From IMG/VR virus record IMGVR_UViG_3300027858_000004, positions 1 to 64,000 of that record: a stretch of DNA of 64,000 bases, one strand, 5' to 3'. Position 1 is the first letter of the stretch, and every line of letters starts with the position of its first letter. This stretch comes from a virus. Below the pieces are notes generated by a model. It made no database searches and was not told where the DNA came from. It worked only from the letters and a program-made list of their open reading frames with translations. The position numbers and the translations under genes were made by a program. Of the stretch, positions 1 through 7,715 are shown piece by piece.

Positions 1-26
1 AATTACATGTAATTACAGAGGAAAGA

Positions 27-284
27 ATGATTTACAAAATTGAAAGCGTAAGACAACTTGACTCAAAACAATATGGTTTGCTTTATAATTTAGAATTAGT
101 TGCTGGTTATGACTATGTTAATCCAGATTTAAGTGATGCACAGGGATTTGTAAATGCTGATAATTTCATAGATGATGTGCAACTACACTCATTTACACTA
201 TATCCAATGGAAGAAACTTTAGAGGAAAGATTAGAAGAAGAAGGTTTTAAAGTAATAGATATTAAAAATTACAATATCAACTGA
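27..284 (+). CDS. unknown 85-aa protein
   Basis: An intact ORF with a GAGGAAAG ribosome binding site ahead of ATG. The product is acidic, especially its C-terminal third (rich in Glu-Glu-Arg), and no family is recognised. Any promoter lies left of the window. A U-tailed hairpin follows the stop codon, so this is probably the last gene of an operon. Confidence 0.75.
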   Translation: MIYKIESVRQLDSKQYGLLYNLELVAGYDYVNPDLSDAQGFVNADNFIDDVQLHSFTLYPMEETLEERLEEEGFKVIDIKNYNIN

Positions 285-286
285 AG

Positions 287-312
287 GTGAGGGGAGAGTC
301 CCCTTCACTTTT
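287..312 (+). terminator. intrinsic terminator
   Basis: GC-rich stem (GTGAGGGGA pairing with TCCCCTTCAC, one bulge) with a 3-base loop, followed by TTTT. It lies directly after the first gene. Confidence 0.65.
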
Positions 313-340
313 AAACACACAATTCTAAGGGGATAGGAAA

Positions 341-586
341 ATGAAAACTCATAAAATGATATATCCATACGGAGACTTTATAGCAATTTGCTTCAAAAAG
401 GAAACGGATTGGAGAAATAGCAATCATTCACGCATTTATTCGCATGATGTACATATCTATAGAAACAACGGAACACATTTCACTATAGTAGGAAAACAAG
501 AAGGATTTGAGCTATTGAATGCCACAATCCACTATGTAATTAAATCTATAATCGATTCGTTTTCATCAAAAATTATTTTAAATTAG
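341..586 (+). CDS. unknown 81-aa basic protein
   Basis: AAGGGGAT ribosome binding site, ATG start. The product is basic with several His and aromatic residues; no family recognised. It sits between a terminator and the first copy of the repeated promoter and has no visible promoter of its own. Confidence 0.7.
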   Translation: MKTHKMIYPYGDFIAICFKKETDWRNSNHSRIYSHDVHIYRNNGTHFTIVGKQEGFELLNATIHYVIKSIIDSFSSKIILN

Positions 587-589
587 TTA

Positions 590-618
590 TTGACATTCAT
601 ATTTGTTTGTGCTATAAT
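590..618 (+). promoter_or_regulatory. repeated SPbeta-type promoter, copy 1
   Basis: TTGACA, 17 bases, TATAAT with TGTGC directly before the -10. Preceded by the conserved TTAGTTA and followed by TTATTTATAG. Drives the 83-aa gene at 670. Confidence 0.85.
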
Positions 619-669
619 TTATTTATAGGAAAGAAAGAAATAGCATAAACAATTTGGAGGCGAAGAAAA

Positions 670-921
670 ATGAAATACGAAGAAGCTAAAAAACAAAAAG
701 CGCTATTAAATGAACAAAACGAAATATTATCAGTCAAACTAAAATCGTTCCCTACAATCGAAATGGGATTAGTATCTGATGATGTAAGAAAATCAGTAGA
801 ATACATTAAAGCGAAAAGGGAATTTGATAAATCGTTTAATGAATTGCGAGAGTTTAATAGTTGGTTTATTAAAAGCTTTAAAAAAGAATACAATGAAGAG
901 AGAAGAAACAGATTTAAATAA
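670..921 (+). CDS. unknown 83-aa coiled-coil protein
   Basis: Strong TTTGGAGG ribosome binding site. The highly charged Lys/Glu-rich sequence suggests one long helical or coiled-coil segment, especially residues 1-30 and 45-80. A monocistronic unit between promoter copies 1 and 2. No family recognised. Confidence 0.75.
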   Translation: MKYEEAKKQKALLNEQNEILSVKLKSFPTIEMGLVSDDVRKSVEYIKAKREFDKSFNELREFNSWFIKSFKKEYNEERRNRFK

Positions 922-937
922 AAATTTAAACTAGTTA

Positions 938-966
938 TTGACATATCTTACGTTTTGTGCTATAAT
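938..966 (+). promoter_or_regulatory. repeated SPbeta-type promoter, copy 2
   Basis: TTGACA, 17 bases, TATAAT with TGTGC before the -10 and TTATAG downstream. Drives the gene at 1017. Confidence 0.85.
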
Positions 967-1016
967 TTACTTATAGCACAAATACATAATATAACTCTAG
1001 AAAAGAGGAAAAGTAC

Positions 1017-1754
1017 ATGATTAAATGGAATGATTACACAATCAAGAAAGTTGAAATGACAAAAGAGCAAAGGTCAGAACTTTATAATAGAGGTTGCAAT
1101 TCTCATGGTATGTCAGATGCGCCAGAAGTAATTGCTAATCTTGAACAGGGTTCTTATTTAATTGAAGAAACAGGTCAATTCTTTGAGGTCGAAAATTATG
1201 TAATAAAAGAGTATAAAATTCATGTTCATAATTTGGACTTTGGAATTGGTAAAGAAAATGTGTTAAAAGACTATCTTAATAAAGTCTCAGAAAGAAAAGA
1301 AGAGGAACAACTAGGTGATGTTTTATCTGAAATTATAGTATTTAATAATGATTTGCATACCGAATTAGTTTTTGCTGATGATGTAGCAACAATGAAACCT
1401 TACTACAATAAACAAATAACAGTTAAAAGAGTATTGGAAAAATATTCACTTCCTGTATGGTCAGAATCATTTGTCCCAAAAGTTATAGGACATGAAGAAA
1501 TGGAATCTTTTGCGTATACTTTGTTTCTAGGTGATAAAAATGAAATTGAAATCTTCTACAATGAAGAAATGAAGAAGTATTCGGCTTATGATGGAATTGA
1601 TGGTTATGGTTGGTATGATACAATCAAAGAAGCTGTAAAGTCTTATATGGATAGTGAATATAGATATAACACTGATGAAGAGTATTATGAGTCTAATTGT
1701 TCAAATTGTCGTGACGGTGGTTGTCTTTACTGTGAACCTCACAGATTTTTGTAA
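1017..1754 (+). CDS. unknown 245-aa protein with C-terminal Cys cluster
   Basis: Ribosome binding site GAAAAGAGG. Mixed alpha/beta acidic protein. The last 20 residues hold four closely spaced cysteines (CSNC, then CLYC after a five-residue gap), a likely metal-binding knuckle. The cysteine-rich C-terminus resembles that of the frameshifted gene at 6005-6348. First gene of a two-gene operon ending at the hairpin at 1906. Confidence 0.8.
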   Translation: MIKWNDYTIKKVEMTKEQRSELYNRGCNSHGMSDAPEVIANLEQGSYLIEETGQFFEVENYVIKEYKIHVHNLDFGIGKENVLKDYLNKVSERKEEEQLGDVLSEIIVFNNDLHTELVFADDVATMKPYYNKQITVKRVLEKYSLPVWSESFVPKVIGHEEMESFAYTLFLGDKNEIEIFYNEEMKKYSAYDGIDGYGWYDTIKEAVKSYMDSEYRYNTDEEYYESNCSNCRDGGCLYCEPHRFL

Positions 1755-1775
1755 TGTGAGAAGGAGGAACTAGAA

Positions 1776-1919
1776 ATGAAAAAGAAGAAAGCGTGTATGA
1801 TTTGTGGGAACGAAAATGCAAAAGAATTAGAACTAGAAACACTATATTCTGATGAAGAAGGAAACGATTCGGAAGTAAATGAGTATATTTGCAAAGAGGG
1901 AAAAGGTTGCTCACAATAA
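1776..1919 (+). CDS. small 47-aa zinc-ribbon-like protein
   Basis: AGAAGGAGGA ribosome binding site and ATG start. A CxxC pair near residues 7-10 and two further cysteines near the C-terminus suggest a small zinc ribbon. It starts 21 bases after the upstream gene. Its last codons form part of the terminator stem. Function unknown. Confidence 0.7.
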   Translation: MKKKKACMICGNENAKELELETLYSDEEGNDSEVNEYICKEGKGCSQ

Positions 1920-1933
1920 TGTAGGTGAGCAAC
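1906..1933 (+). terminator. hairpin terminator overlapping a stop codon
   Basis: A 9-bp stem, GTTGCTCAC with GTGAGCAAC, around a 10-base loop. No long U-run follows, but it stands just before the next promoter. Confidence 0.55.
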
Positions 1934-1948
1934 TATATAAAATAGATA

Positions 1949-1977
1949 TTGACAATTACCTATAAGTGTGCTATAAT
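1949..1977 (+). promoter_or_regulatory. repeated SPbeta-type promoter, copy 3
   Basis: TTGACA, 17 bases, TATAAT with GTGTGC before the -10. Drives the gene at 2012 and perhaps the endonuclease at 2373. Confidence 0.85.
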
Positions 1978-2011
1978 TTACTCATAGGTAAATACATAGG
2001 AGGTCATTCAA

Positions 2012-2305
2012 ATGACAAAGTTAATAACAAAAACTGATTTATTAAAAAAGCTGAAAGAATATAAAAAAGATGGGAAAAAAATTCTTAGTATTGCAGTTAC
2101 TATTACAGATTTTGAAACAGAAATTGGTTATGATGTAAATATAACTGTATACTTTATGGATAGATTCAACATTTCTGATTTAGAGGCTTTTGCAATCGCT
2201 GAAGAACTAGAAGAAAAAGAAGCAGAAAAAGTTGGAAGACAAATAACAAATTATCTTGAAAATAAAGGCTACAAAGCTACATATGAAGGGGATGAAATGG
2301 CATAA
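2012..2305 (+). CDS. unknown 97-aa protein
   Basis: AGGAGG ribosome binding site. A Lys-rich N-terminal helix, a central beta region and an acidic helical stretch (EELEEKEAEK). No family recognised. It is the only gene between promoter copy 3 and the endonuclease gene. Confidence 0.75.
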   Translation: MTKLITKTDLLKKLKEYKKDGKKILSIAVTITDFETEIGYDVNITVYFMDRFNISDLEAFAIAEELEEKEAEKVGRQITNYLENKGYKATYEGDEMA

Positions 2306-2372
2306 ATACAATTGATATTTCATTCTGAAGAATTAAGTAAAAGGATGTTTTTATTAAGATTGGAGAGTGTTC

Positions 2373-3257
2373 ATGATGGTCTTTAATGACTATGTTATGG
2401 GGTTATTGTACGGAGACGGAAGTTTTACCATGAAAGAGAATAGAGAGTTTTATCTGTTTTCTAGTGTACATAAGGAATTAGCAGACAAAATTGAGATTGC
2501 TCTTCAATCTAATGATATCAGATACAGTCGTTTTGCAAGAGTACACGATGCAGAAGGTGAAACATCCAATTATGAAACATTAGAATTAGTGGAAATATAT
2601 GATAATCGATTCTTAGACTTTATAGTTAATAGTGGCTTTAAGTCTGAGTCAGTGGAAGACTATTTCAAAACTACTGGGGATTTTCTTAGAGGCTACTTAG
2701 AAACAAAAGGCACTCTATTTCAGTCTAATAGTAGAGGTAACATATTTTGGAGAATTTCTTTTAGTGGAAGTGAAGAGGAAATAAAGTTTTTGAAATCATT
2801 TCTAGAAAAAACATTAGACATAGCAGTGAGCAACATTGTTCAAAGAAATGAAAGACAGGAACAGGGAATTATAAGTAAGTCCTTTAGAATAAGCATTCAG
2901 AATAGATTGGGTGTAGCAAAGTTAGTTGAGTATACTGATGGAGAAGAGGTCTCAGCTTACTTAAAAGAGCGTGTGGATGGCTTTAAACTATTTGATAAGA
3001 CTAATCCATTTAATATGAAAAGGAAAGTCTATAAGCATTATAAATATGCAGTTGGATTCATGGCAAGAGAAATGCAATTAGATATTAAAGGGATAAGAGG
3101 AATAAGCATTAAAGATAGACAGAAGCCTCTATTTCTATTTGAGGATGAAGAGATTAAACAGTGCTTTAGAAACTGGGAATCTACTTACTATTGGATATGT
3201 GAAGAGTACAAATCAAAAACAGGTAAGAATCCTCCTAAAGTTGAATCCTTAAAATAA
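2373..3257 (+). CDS. free-standing LAGLIDADG homing endonuclease-like protein
   Basis: The 294-aa product carries two LAGLIDADG-type helices: MGLLYGDGSF near residues 10-20, with the expected Asp before Gly, and FLRGYLETKGTL near 107-118, where that acidic position is Lys. Such proteins cut specific DNA sites and spread themselves. With one active-site aspartate lost it may be a nickase, inactive or a maturase-like relic. ATG at 2373 lies 5-6 bases after TTGGAGAG; ATG 2376 is also possible. No intron flanks are evident, so it seems inserted between gene units. Confidence 0.8.
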   Translation: MMVFNDYVMGLLYGDGSFTMKENREFYLFSSVHKELADKIEIALQSNDIRYSRFARVHDAEGETSNYETLELVEIYDNRFLDFIVNSGFKSESVEDYFKTTGDFLRGYLETKGTLFQSNSRGNIFWRISFSGSEEEIKFLKSFLEKTLDIAVSNIVQRNERQEQGIISKSFRISIQNRLGVAKLVEYTDGEEVSAYLKERVDGFKLFDKTNPFNMKRKVYKHYKYAVGFMAREMQLDIKGIRGISIKDRQKPLFLFEDEEIKQCFRNWESTYYWICEEYKSKTGKNPPKVESLK

Positions 3258-3265
3258 TAAGGATT
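3244..3265 (+). terminator. hairpin overlapping the endonuclease stop
   Basis: An 8-bp inverted repeat AATCCTTA/TAAGGATT with a 6-base loop spans the stop codon. AT-rich and with no clear U-run. Confidence 0.45.
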
Positions 3266-3282
3266 GAATTATAAAATAGTTA

Positions 3283-3311
3283 TTGACAAACAAATGAAAT
3301 TGTGCTATAAT
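3283..3311 (+). promoter_or_regulatory. repeated SPbeta-type promoter, copy 4
   Basis: TTGACA, 17 bases, TATAAT with TGTGC before the -10 and AAGTTATAAATAAG after it. Drives the gene at 3344. Confidence 0.85.
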
Positions 3312-3343
3312 TAAGTTATAAATAAGAGATGGAGATGGTTTAA

Positions 3344-3976
3344 ATGTCAGATTACATTATCGAAACGATTGAAACAGAAAATTACAAATTGGAAATTTCT
3401 TATGACCAATGTGTAGAATCCCCTAGAGAGTGGAGCAATCTTGGTACAATTACGGCTTGGCATAGTAATTATAATTTATCTGATGATGGTGCTGATTTCA
3501 GAGACTATAGAAGTTTCCTTGAATATCATACCGACAAACATTTCAAGACACAGGAAGGCTTAGAAAATGCATCGGATGAGCGTTTAAAAGAGCTGATGGG
3601 AAAAGACTATATTGTTTTAACTGTTCATATGTATGAGCATGGTCAAGTAGCTCTAAGTACATCTTCATTCATGGGTAGGGCAATACATGCTGAGTGGGAT
3701 AGTGGAAGAGTAGGATTCATTTATGTTAGCAAAGAGAAAGTTAAACAAGAATACGGTGGCAAAGTTATCAACAAAAAGTTACGTGAAAGAGTAGAAGGAT
3801 ATCTTACTGGGGAAATTGAAATATATAGCAACTATGTTAATGGTGATGTTGTTAGCTATACTCTATTCGACAAAGATGGAGAAGAAGAGGACAGTTGTGG
3901 TGGATTCTTTGGATATGATTATAAAGTAAATGGGATAGCTGATTATGTTCCACAGGAAGTTGTAATGGCTTTATAA
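3344..3976 (+). CDS. conserved phage protein of the PREW-NLG-WH family, 210 aa
   Basis: The sequence has the hallmarks of a widespread uncharacterised phage and plasmid family: PREWSNLG followed by AWHSNY near residues 27-45, and a later segment ending WDSGRVGFIYVSKEK. In relatives from memory these are PREWDNLG, CWHSRY and WDSGQVGFIYV. The function of the family is not known to me. Start ATG 3344 follows GGAGATGG. Monocistronic behind promoter copy 4. Confidence 0.85.
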   Translation: MSDYIIETIETENYKLEISYDQCVESPREWSNLGTITAWHSNYNLSDDGADFRDYRSFLEYHTDKHFKTQEGLENASDERLKELMGKDYIVLTVHMYEHGQVALSTSSFMGRAIHAEWDSGRVGFIYVSKEKVKQEYGGKVINKKLRERVEGYLTGEIEIYSNYVNGDVVSYTLFDKDGEEEDSCGGFFGYDYKVNGIADYVPQEVVMAL

Positions 3977-4071
3977 GATAGTTAATTAAATATAACTCTT
4001 TACATTGGAAGGGATATATGTTAAGTTTAATATTATAAATATAAAAACAAATATGAATTGGAGATGTTAAT

Positions 4072-4272
4072 ATGATTTACAAAAAAGAAAAAGTATCAGA
4101 TAAAGTGGTTGAAGTGGTAGCAGTATCTAATGGGGAGTCATTAGTAGTAGGAACGATTCATGAAACAAATGGTTTATTTGCAACTGGAAATGGAAAGTTT
4201 CATGATACATTAGACGAAGCTTATACAAAAATTGTAACTGATTACGAAGTTAAAAAGTCAATCATGAAATAA
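4072..4272 (+). CDS. unknown 66-aa protein
   Basis: TTGGAGATG ribosome binding site, ATG start. Beta-rich small protein with no recognised family. No repeated promoter lies directly upstream (95 bases from the previous stop), so it may be read through from copy 4. A hairpin follows it. Confidence 0.7.
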   Translation: MIYKKEKVSDKVVEVVAVSNGESLVVGTIHETNGLFATGNGKFHDTLDEAYTKIVTDYEVKKSIMK

Positions 4273-4278
4273 AATTCG

Positions 4279-4296
4279 TGGGGTAGAAATACCCCA
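4279..4296 (+). terminator. GAAA-capped hairpin
   Basis: A 7-bp stem, TGGGGTA with TACCCCA, closed by GAAA, between two small genes. Without a U-run it may be an RNA processing or stability element and not a terminator. Confidence 0.45.
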
Positions 4297-4317
4297 ATTA
4301 CATAAAGGAGGCTCATC

Positions 4318-4458
4318 ATGGTCAAGAAATTGAACAGCTACTTTTTATCCGATGTTGAAGATGAAATAGATGTAGTCGATTATATTTGGTTTTATGGTAG
4401 CTATGGAACAGTCATTACAGTAGCAACGTTGACATTTTTATCTTTCTTTAATAAATAG
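4318..4458 (+). CDS. small 46-aa membrane protein
   Basis: A perfect AAAGGAGG ribosome binding site precedes ATG. The acidic N-terminal half is followed by one hydrophobic segment (about residues 27-43), so it is probably a single-pass membrane peptide. Its stop lies four bases before the -35 of promoter copy 5. Confidence 0.65.
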   Translation: MVKKLNSYFLSDVEDEIDVVDYIWFYGSYGTVITVATLTFLSFFNK

Positions 4459-4461
4459 ATA

Positions 4462-4490
4462 TTGACAAAGTGTTATAATTATGTTATACT
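4462..4490 (+). promoter_or_regulatory. repeated SPbeta-type promoter, copy 5 (TATACT type)
   Basis: TTGACA, 17 bases, TATACT. The usual TGTGC before the -10 is not kept. Drives the gene at 4520. Confidence 0.8.
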
Positions 4491-4519
4491 TAACAAATAA
4501 GAAATGGAGAGTGGATTAA

Positions 4520-5044
4520 ATGTTAGAATTAAAACAGTATAATTTATTAGAAGAAATTGATGGGTACGGTGAAGAAGACATCATAGAAGAAATGTCAAAT
4601 TATGATGGCAGCACTTATGTTTGTGATGCAATTTCAGAAATAGCAGATAGCAATATCCCAATTTACAATAATGACATTTGGAAGAATGTACAGGACATTC
4701 AAGAATACATTGAACAAGCGATTTCAAGTGGAATCGTAGATACTAGTCACAATGGTATTGATTTAATTAAAGTGTTTCAAGGTGGCTATTATGAATACAA
4801 TACACAATTGTTATATGCGAACCTTGATAGTGTAGCTTTCAATATGGTTGCTGATAAGCTAAATGAATATTTCAATACACTAACAGAAGAACAACTAACA
4901 AGTCTAGATTTAACAGAAATCGAAGAAGAGTTAGAATCCAAAACAGAGCATTTTGATAATAATAACTATCTTAGCGTGATTGATGATATTTTTGAAGAGT
5001 TGAAGGAAGAAATAGAAGAAGGCTTTGAAGATTCATCTGAGTAA
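4520..5044 (+). CDS. unknown acidic 174-aa protein
   Basis: Very acidic throughout (long Glu/Asp runs at the C-terminus), largely helical, no recognised family. The charge would suit a DNA mimic or protein inhibitor, but that is speculation. Its own promoter (copy 5) and a long hairpin after the stop make it monocistronic. Ribosome binding site ATGGAGAG. Confidence 0.8.
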   Translation: MLELKQYNLLEEIDGYGEEDIIEEMSNYDGSTYVCDAISEIADSNIPIYNNDIWKNVQDIQEYIEQAISSGIVDTSHNGIDLIKVFQGGYYEYNTQLLYANLDSVAFNMVADKLNEYFNTLTEEQLTSLDLTEIEEELESKTEHFDNNNYLSVIDDIFEELKEEIEEGFEDSSE

Positions 5045-5049
5045 TAGCT

Positions 5050-5077
5050 TAAGAGGAAGATTTATTTCTTCCTCTTA
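5050..5077 (+). terminator. 11-bp hairpin terminator
   Basis: An uninterrupted 11-bp stem, TAAGAGGAAGA pairing with its complement, with a 6-base AT loop, right after the stop codon and 11 bases before the next -35. Probably works in either direction. Confidence 0.65.
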
Positions 5078-5088
5078 TAAAATACATA

Positions 5089-5117
5089 TTGACAAATGAA
5101 TTATGGTGTGCTATAAT
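5089..5117 (+). promoter_or_regulatory. repeated SPbeta-type promoter, copy 6
   Basis: TTGACA, 17 bases, TATAAT with GTGTGC before the -10. Drives the three-gene unit 5162-5906. Confidence 0.85.
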
Positions 5118-5161
5118 TTACTTATAAGCAAGTATAATAATAAGAGGGGAAATGATAAATA

Positions 5162-5392
5162 ATGAACGTTAAACTTTATGAGGATTTAAAAGAACAGTTT
5201 ACAATTATCGACATTGATTTCTATGATGAAGGGGATAAGACATATTTCTTATTTTATGCCAATGAAATCACAGAAAAAAAAGCTAATGAACTGTATGATG
5301 ATTATGATGAGAAGTATGGTGATGAAGAATTTCATGGCGCTTTTGAAGACTACTTACAGGAACTAGAAATTAAATACTATATCTTAAATTAA
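5162..5392 (+). CDS. unknown acidic 76-aa protein
   Basis: AGAGGGGAAATG ribosome binding region. Rich in Tyr, Asp and Glu; no family recognised. First gene of the operon from promoter copy 6. Confidence 0.75.
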   Translation: MNVKLYEDLKEQFTIIDIDFYDEGDKTYFLFYANEITEKKANELYDDYDEKYGDEEFHGAFEDYLQELEIKYYILN

Positions 5393-5413
5393 AAGAGAAA
5401 TGGGGGAGTTGCA

Positions 5414-5584
5414 GTGGACAACGACAAAATTATCGAGTATGCAATCGCATGGCTTGAAACCACAATAGAAAAGCATGAAAACTTTATTAATAACTTTGAA
5501 GGCGACAAAGATAGTTTAGCTCAAAATTTAATGGTTGAACGGTATAAATCAGAATTAAAGCAATTGGAACATATGAGAAATTAA
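5414..5584 (+). CDS. unknown 56-aa helical protein
   Basis: GTG start 9 bases after a GGGGGAG ribosome binding site. Predicted all-helical, with the pattern of a small helical hairpin. Middle gene of the 5162-5906 operon. Confidence 0.7.
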   Translation: MDNDKIIEYAIAWLETTIEKHENFINNFEGDKDSLAQNLMVERYKSELKQLEHMRN

Positions 5585-5627
5585 TAATAACAGTATTTTA
5601 TCAAAAAACGAAATGGAGAGATATGGA

Positions 5628-5906
5628 ATGAGAACAAAGACAATAAAAGACGCAAAGTTAATAGTTAAAGTAGAAGGTTACAAAGATACTAAGAAAATAA
5701 AAACAGTTTCGATTTTTGATAATCGTAGTCAAAAGTATTTGACAGATGAATTTATTCAGGAGCGTAATGTTAGACACTTTTTAGATTTGAACGATATGAA
5801 AGAAACATTAAACTGGAATTTGAACGGGGACAGCTCAAAATATCAGTTCAAATGGGGACAAAGTGGGAAAACTCATTCAGAAGGATTATGTTATATCTTT
5901 GAATAA
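5628..5906 (+). CDS. unknown basic 92-aa protein
   Basis: I chose ATG 5628 because the in-frame ATG at 5613 lies inside the ribosome binding site ATGGAGAG. Lys/Arg-rich, beta-strand pattern, no family recognised. Last gene before promoter copy 7. Confidence 0.7.
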   Translation: MRTKTIKDAKLIVKVEGYKDTKKIKTVSIFDNRSQKYLTDEFIQERNVRHFLDLNDMKETLNWNLNGDSSKYQFKWGQSGKTHSEGLCYIFE

Positions 5907-5933
5907 AAAGTAAATATTATTAAAAGATATATA

Positions 5934-5962
5934 TTGACAAATCAAATAAAATGTGCTATAAT
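5934..5962 (+). promoter_or_regulatory. repeated SPbeta-type promoter, copy 7
   Basis: TTGACA, 17 bases, TATAAT with ATGTGC before the -10. Drives the unit 6005-7624. Confidence 0.85.
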
Positions 5963-6004
5963 TAATTTATAGTACAGAATACATAGTAACTAGGAGGATA
6001 AGAA

Positions 6005-6348
6005 ATGAATAGAGAGCAATTAATTAAGGCGATTGAAGGCAACTACATAGTTATCTTTTCATTGGATGGTGATAGAAATATTCAAAGTGTTAATGCTAGA
6101 CGATATTTTGATAGAAAAAATATTACAATATTGGAACTTCCATTCAAATTCCCAATCATAGATATGATTGTTCAATCGTTGATATGTTTATATCTGAAAA
6201 AAATAAAACTCTATTTATAGCATTAAAAGAAATTTGTAACTGTGATAAACTTTATGATTGTTGTGACTGTGGTTGTGAAGATGGCGATGGTTGTGGTTGT
6301 GCTTATTGTTGGTCTTGCAATGCCTGTGAAGACTGTTTAAGCGAATAA
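6005..6348 (+). CDS. Cys-rich protein read through a -1 frameshift (or broken gene)
   Basis: Translation from ATG 6005 (AGGAGG ribosome binding site) is sensible for about 38 codons, then in the same frame runs into a hydrophobic tail and stops at 6220. In the -1 frame the reading is open from about 6113 to the TAA at 6346-6348 and ends in a domain with more than ten cysteines (CCDCGC, CGCAYC, CNACEDC). The frames meet at 6115-6121, A-AAA-AAT, a classic -1 slippery heptamer. It could be programmed frameshifting, a one-base indel or a sequencing error in the A run. Confidence 0.6.
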
Positions 6349-6382
6349 TAATTAACTACTATTAAACTGGAGCGTGAAACAA

Positions 6383-6595
6383 TTGAAAATTAAATTTATT
6401 GGTGAAGGTTTTAGCTTTAATGATGAAGTAAGATATGATGAGCTAATAGTGGATTTAAGTGGCGACTTCTTCCTAAGTTCAACGGAAGAAAAGAGTGATG
6501 ACAGATTAAAAGAAAATGATGCATTGCACATAGAAAGTAGCAACGGTGGACTATTTGTGAAAAAAGGTACTGTTAAAATTGAAGTATTAAAATAA
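6383..6595 (+). CDS. unknown 70-aa protein
   Basis: TTG start chosen because it lies 10 bases after CTGGAG; the in-frame GTG at 6374 is too close to it. Acidic beta-rich small protein, no family recognised. Confidence 0.65.
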   Translation: MKIKFIGEGFSFNDEVRYDELIVDLSGDFFLSSTEEKSDDRLKENDALHIESSNGGLFVKKGTVKIEVLK

Positions 6596-6609
6596 GAAGG
6601 GGTGTTATC

Positions 6610-6879
6610 ATGAAATCAGAAGAATTAAAACACATATCAGAAGAAGCAGATGTTAGAAACGCAAAAACTTTTTGGGATGGCTTCAAAGATGAACTTTTTC
6701 AAAGAATGAAACGCAATGCAGAAACGGGTTGTCGAGAATTTAGAGTGGATGATTCAGATGATAGTCTTAATAAACATGGGTGGTTAAAAGCTAGTAATCT
6801 CTATAAAAAAGCAATTGCTGAGTTGGAGCAATTGGGATATACAGTCAATCATTCTAATGATGTAAAAGATGGCACTTAA
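6610..6879 (+). CDS. unknown 89-aa protein
   Basis: GAAGGGGTG ribosome binding site 14 bases after the previous stop, so co-transcribed. Charged helical protein with one Cys; no family recognised. Confidence 0.75.
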   Translation: MKSEELKHISEEADVRNAKTFWDGFKDELFQRMKRNAETGCREFRVDDSDDSLNKHGWLKASNLYKKAIAELEQLGYTVNHSNDVKDGT

Positions 6880-6923
6880 ATTATAATTAGATGGTAAAGG
6901 AATATTAATAAGGAGGCTTTACG

Positions 6924-7301
6924 ATGAGAGAAAAGTGGATTGGCGAAGAAAATGACACCAGTGGTACATATGTTAAAACTACATGTAGCGAACTATCTTT
7001 AAGAAGAGGAGGAAAGATAAACGCAAAGAAACTATACAGATTTAAAAGTAGATTTGGAGGAGAGTATAATATCACTGATGAAGAGGCTATTTCAAATATA
7101 GAAGAATTATTACCTAAAGGAGAAGAGGAAAATTCAGTTAAGTTATATGAATACCTATACGGATTAGTTATAGAGCAATTTGGAATGATTGAATTTATTG
7201 TAAACATTGGACATCATGTTGCAAAAGAGCGTGATGATGGCTATGTACGGGGCAAAAAACAAATGCAAAAGGAAATGAGAAATTTACTGGGGATAAGATA
7301 A
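6924..7301 (+). CDS. unknown 125-aa protein
   Basis: Strong AAGGAGG ribosome binding site. Basic N-terminal third (many Lys/Arg), more acidic centre, helical C-terminus. No family recognised. Confidence 0.75.
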   Translation: MREKWIGEENDTSGTYVKTTCSELSLRRGGKINAKKLYRFKSRFGGEYNITDEEAISNIEELLPKGEEENSVKLYEYLYGLVIEQFGMIEFIVNIGHHVAKERDDGYVRGKKQMQKEMRNLLGIR

Positions 7302-7342
7302 ATCAGTAAAAGTTTACTTTTATGAAGGAGGTAAGAATTATT

Positions 7343-7624
7343 ATGAAAACATTCAGTAAATTAAGACAAGAATATTTAAATAAAGGTTTAAATTTAGCAT
7401 ATATAAGAAGTGGTAAAAAATATTCAATATCAATCGTTAATGTGCCATTTGTAGTAGAAGGGATTGAACATGAAACAGGCACTTGCCAACTAACAGGATA
7501 CTATAATATCTATGACAAGGCGCAATTGCAAGATGTGGATATGATGTTTGAAAGAGTTATTAATTCATACAAAGAGCAATATGCAACCAATGAAACTATG
7601 TTATCTTATGTAGATAATATTTAA
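7343..7624 (+). CDS. unknown 93-aa protein
   Basis: ATG 7343 chosen; the in-frame ATG at 7322 is part of the AAGGAGG ribosome binding site. Basic N-terminus, beta-strand core. Last gene of the unit that begins at promoter copy 7. Confidence 0.75.
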   Translation: MKTFSKLRQEYLNKGLNLAYIRSGKKYSISIVNVPFVVEGIEHETGTCQLTGYYNIYDKAQLQDVDMMFERVINSYKEQYATNETMLSYVDNI

Positions 7625-7652
7625 TAAAAACTGAACTTTATTAAATTAGTTA

Positions 7653-7681
7653 TTGACAAATGATATATCGTGTGCTATAAT
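7653..7681 (+). promoter_or_regulatory. repeated SPbeta-type promoter, copy 8
   Basis: TTAGTTATTGACA, 17-base spacer, TGTGCTATAAT. Drives the 276-aa gene at 7716. Confidence 0.88.
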
Positions 7682-7715
7682 TAACTTATAAGATAAGAAA
7701 AGGAGAATGATAAAT

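Noticed and set aside
6005-6220. 71-aa hydrophobic-tailed protein as the full product of the gene at 6005
   Set aside because: The tail after the A-run reads as out-of-frame sequence, while the -1 frame continues into a clear cysteine-rich domain.
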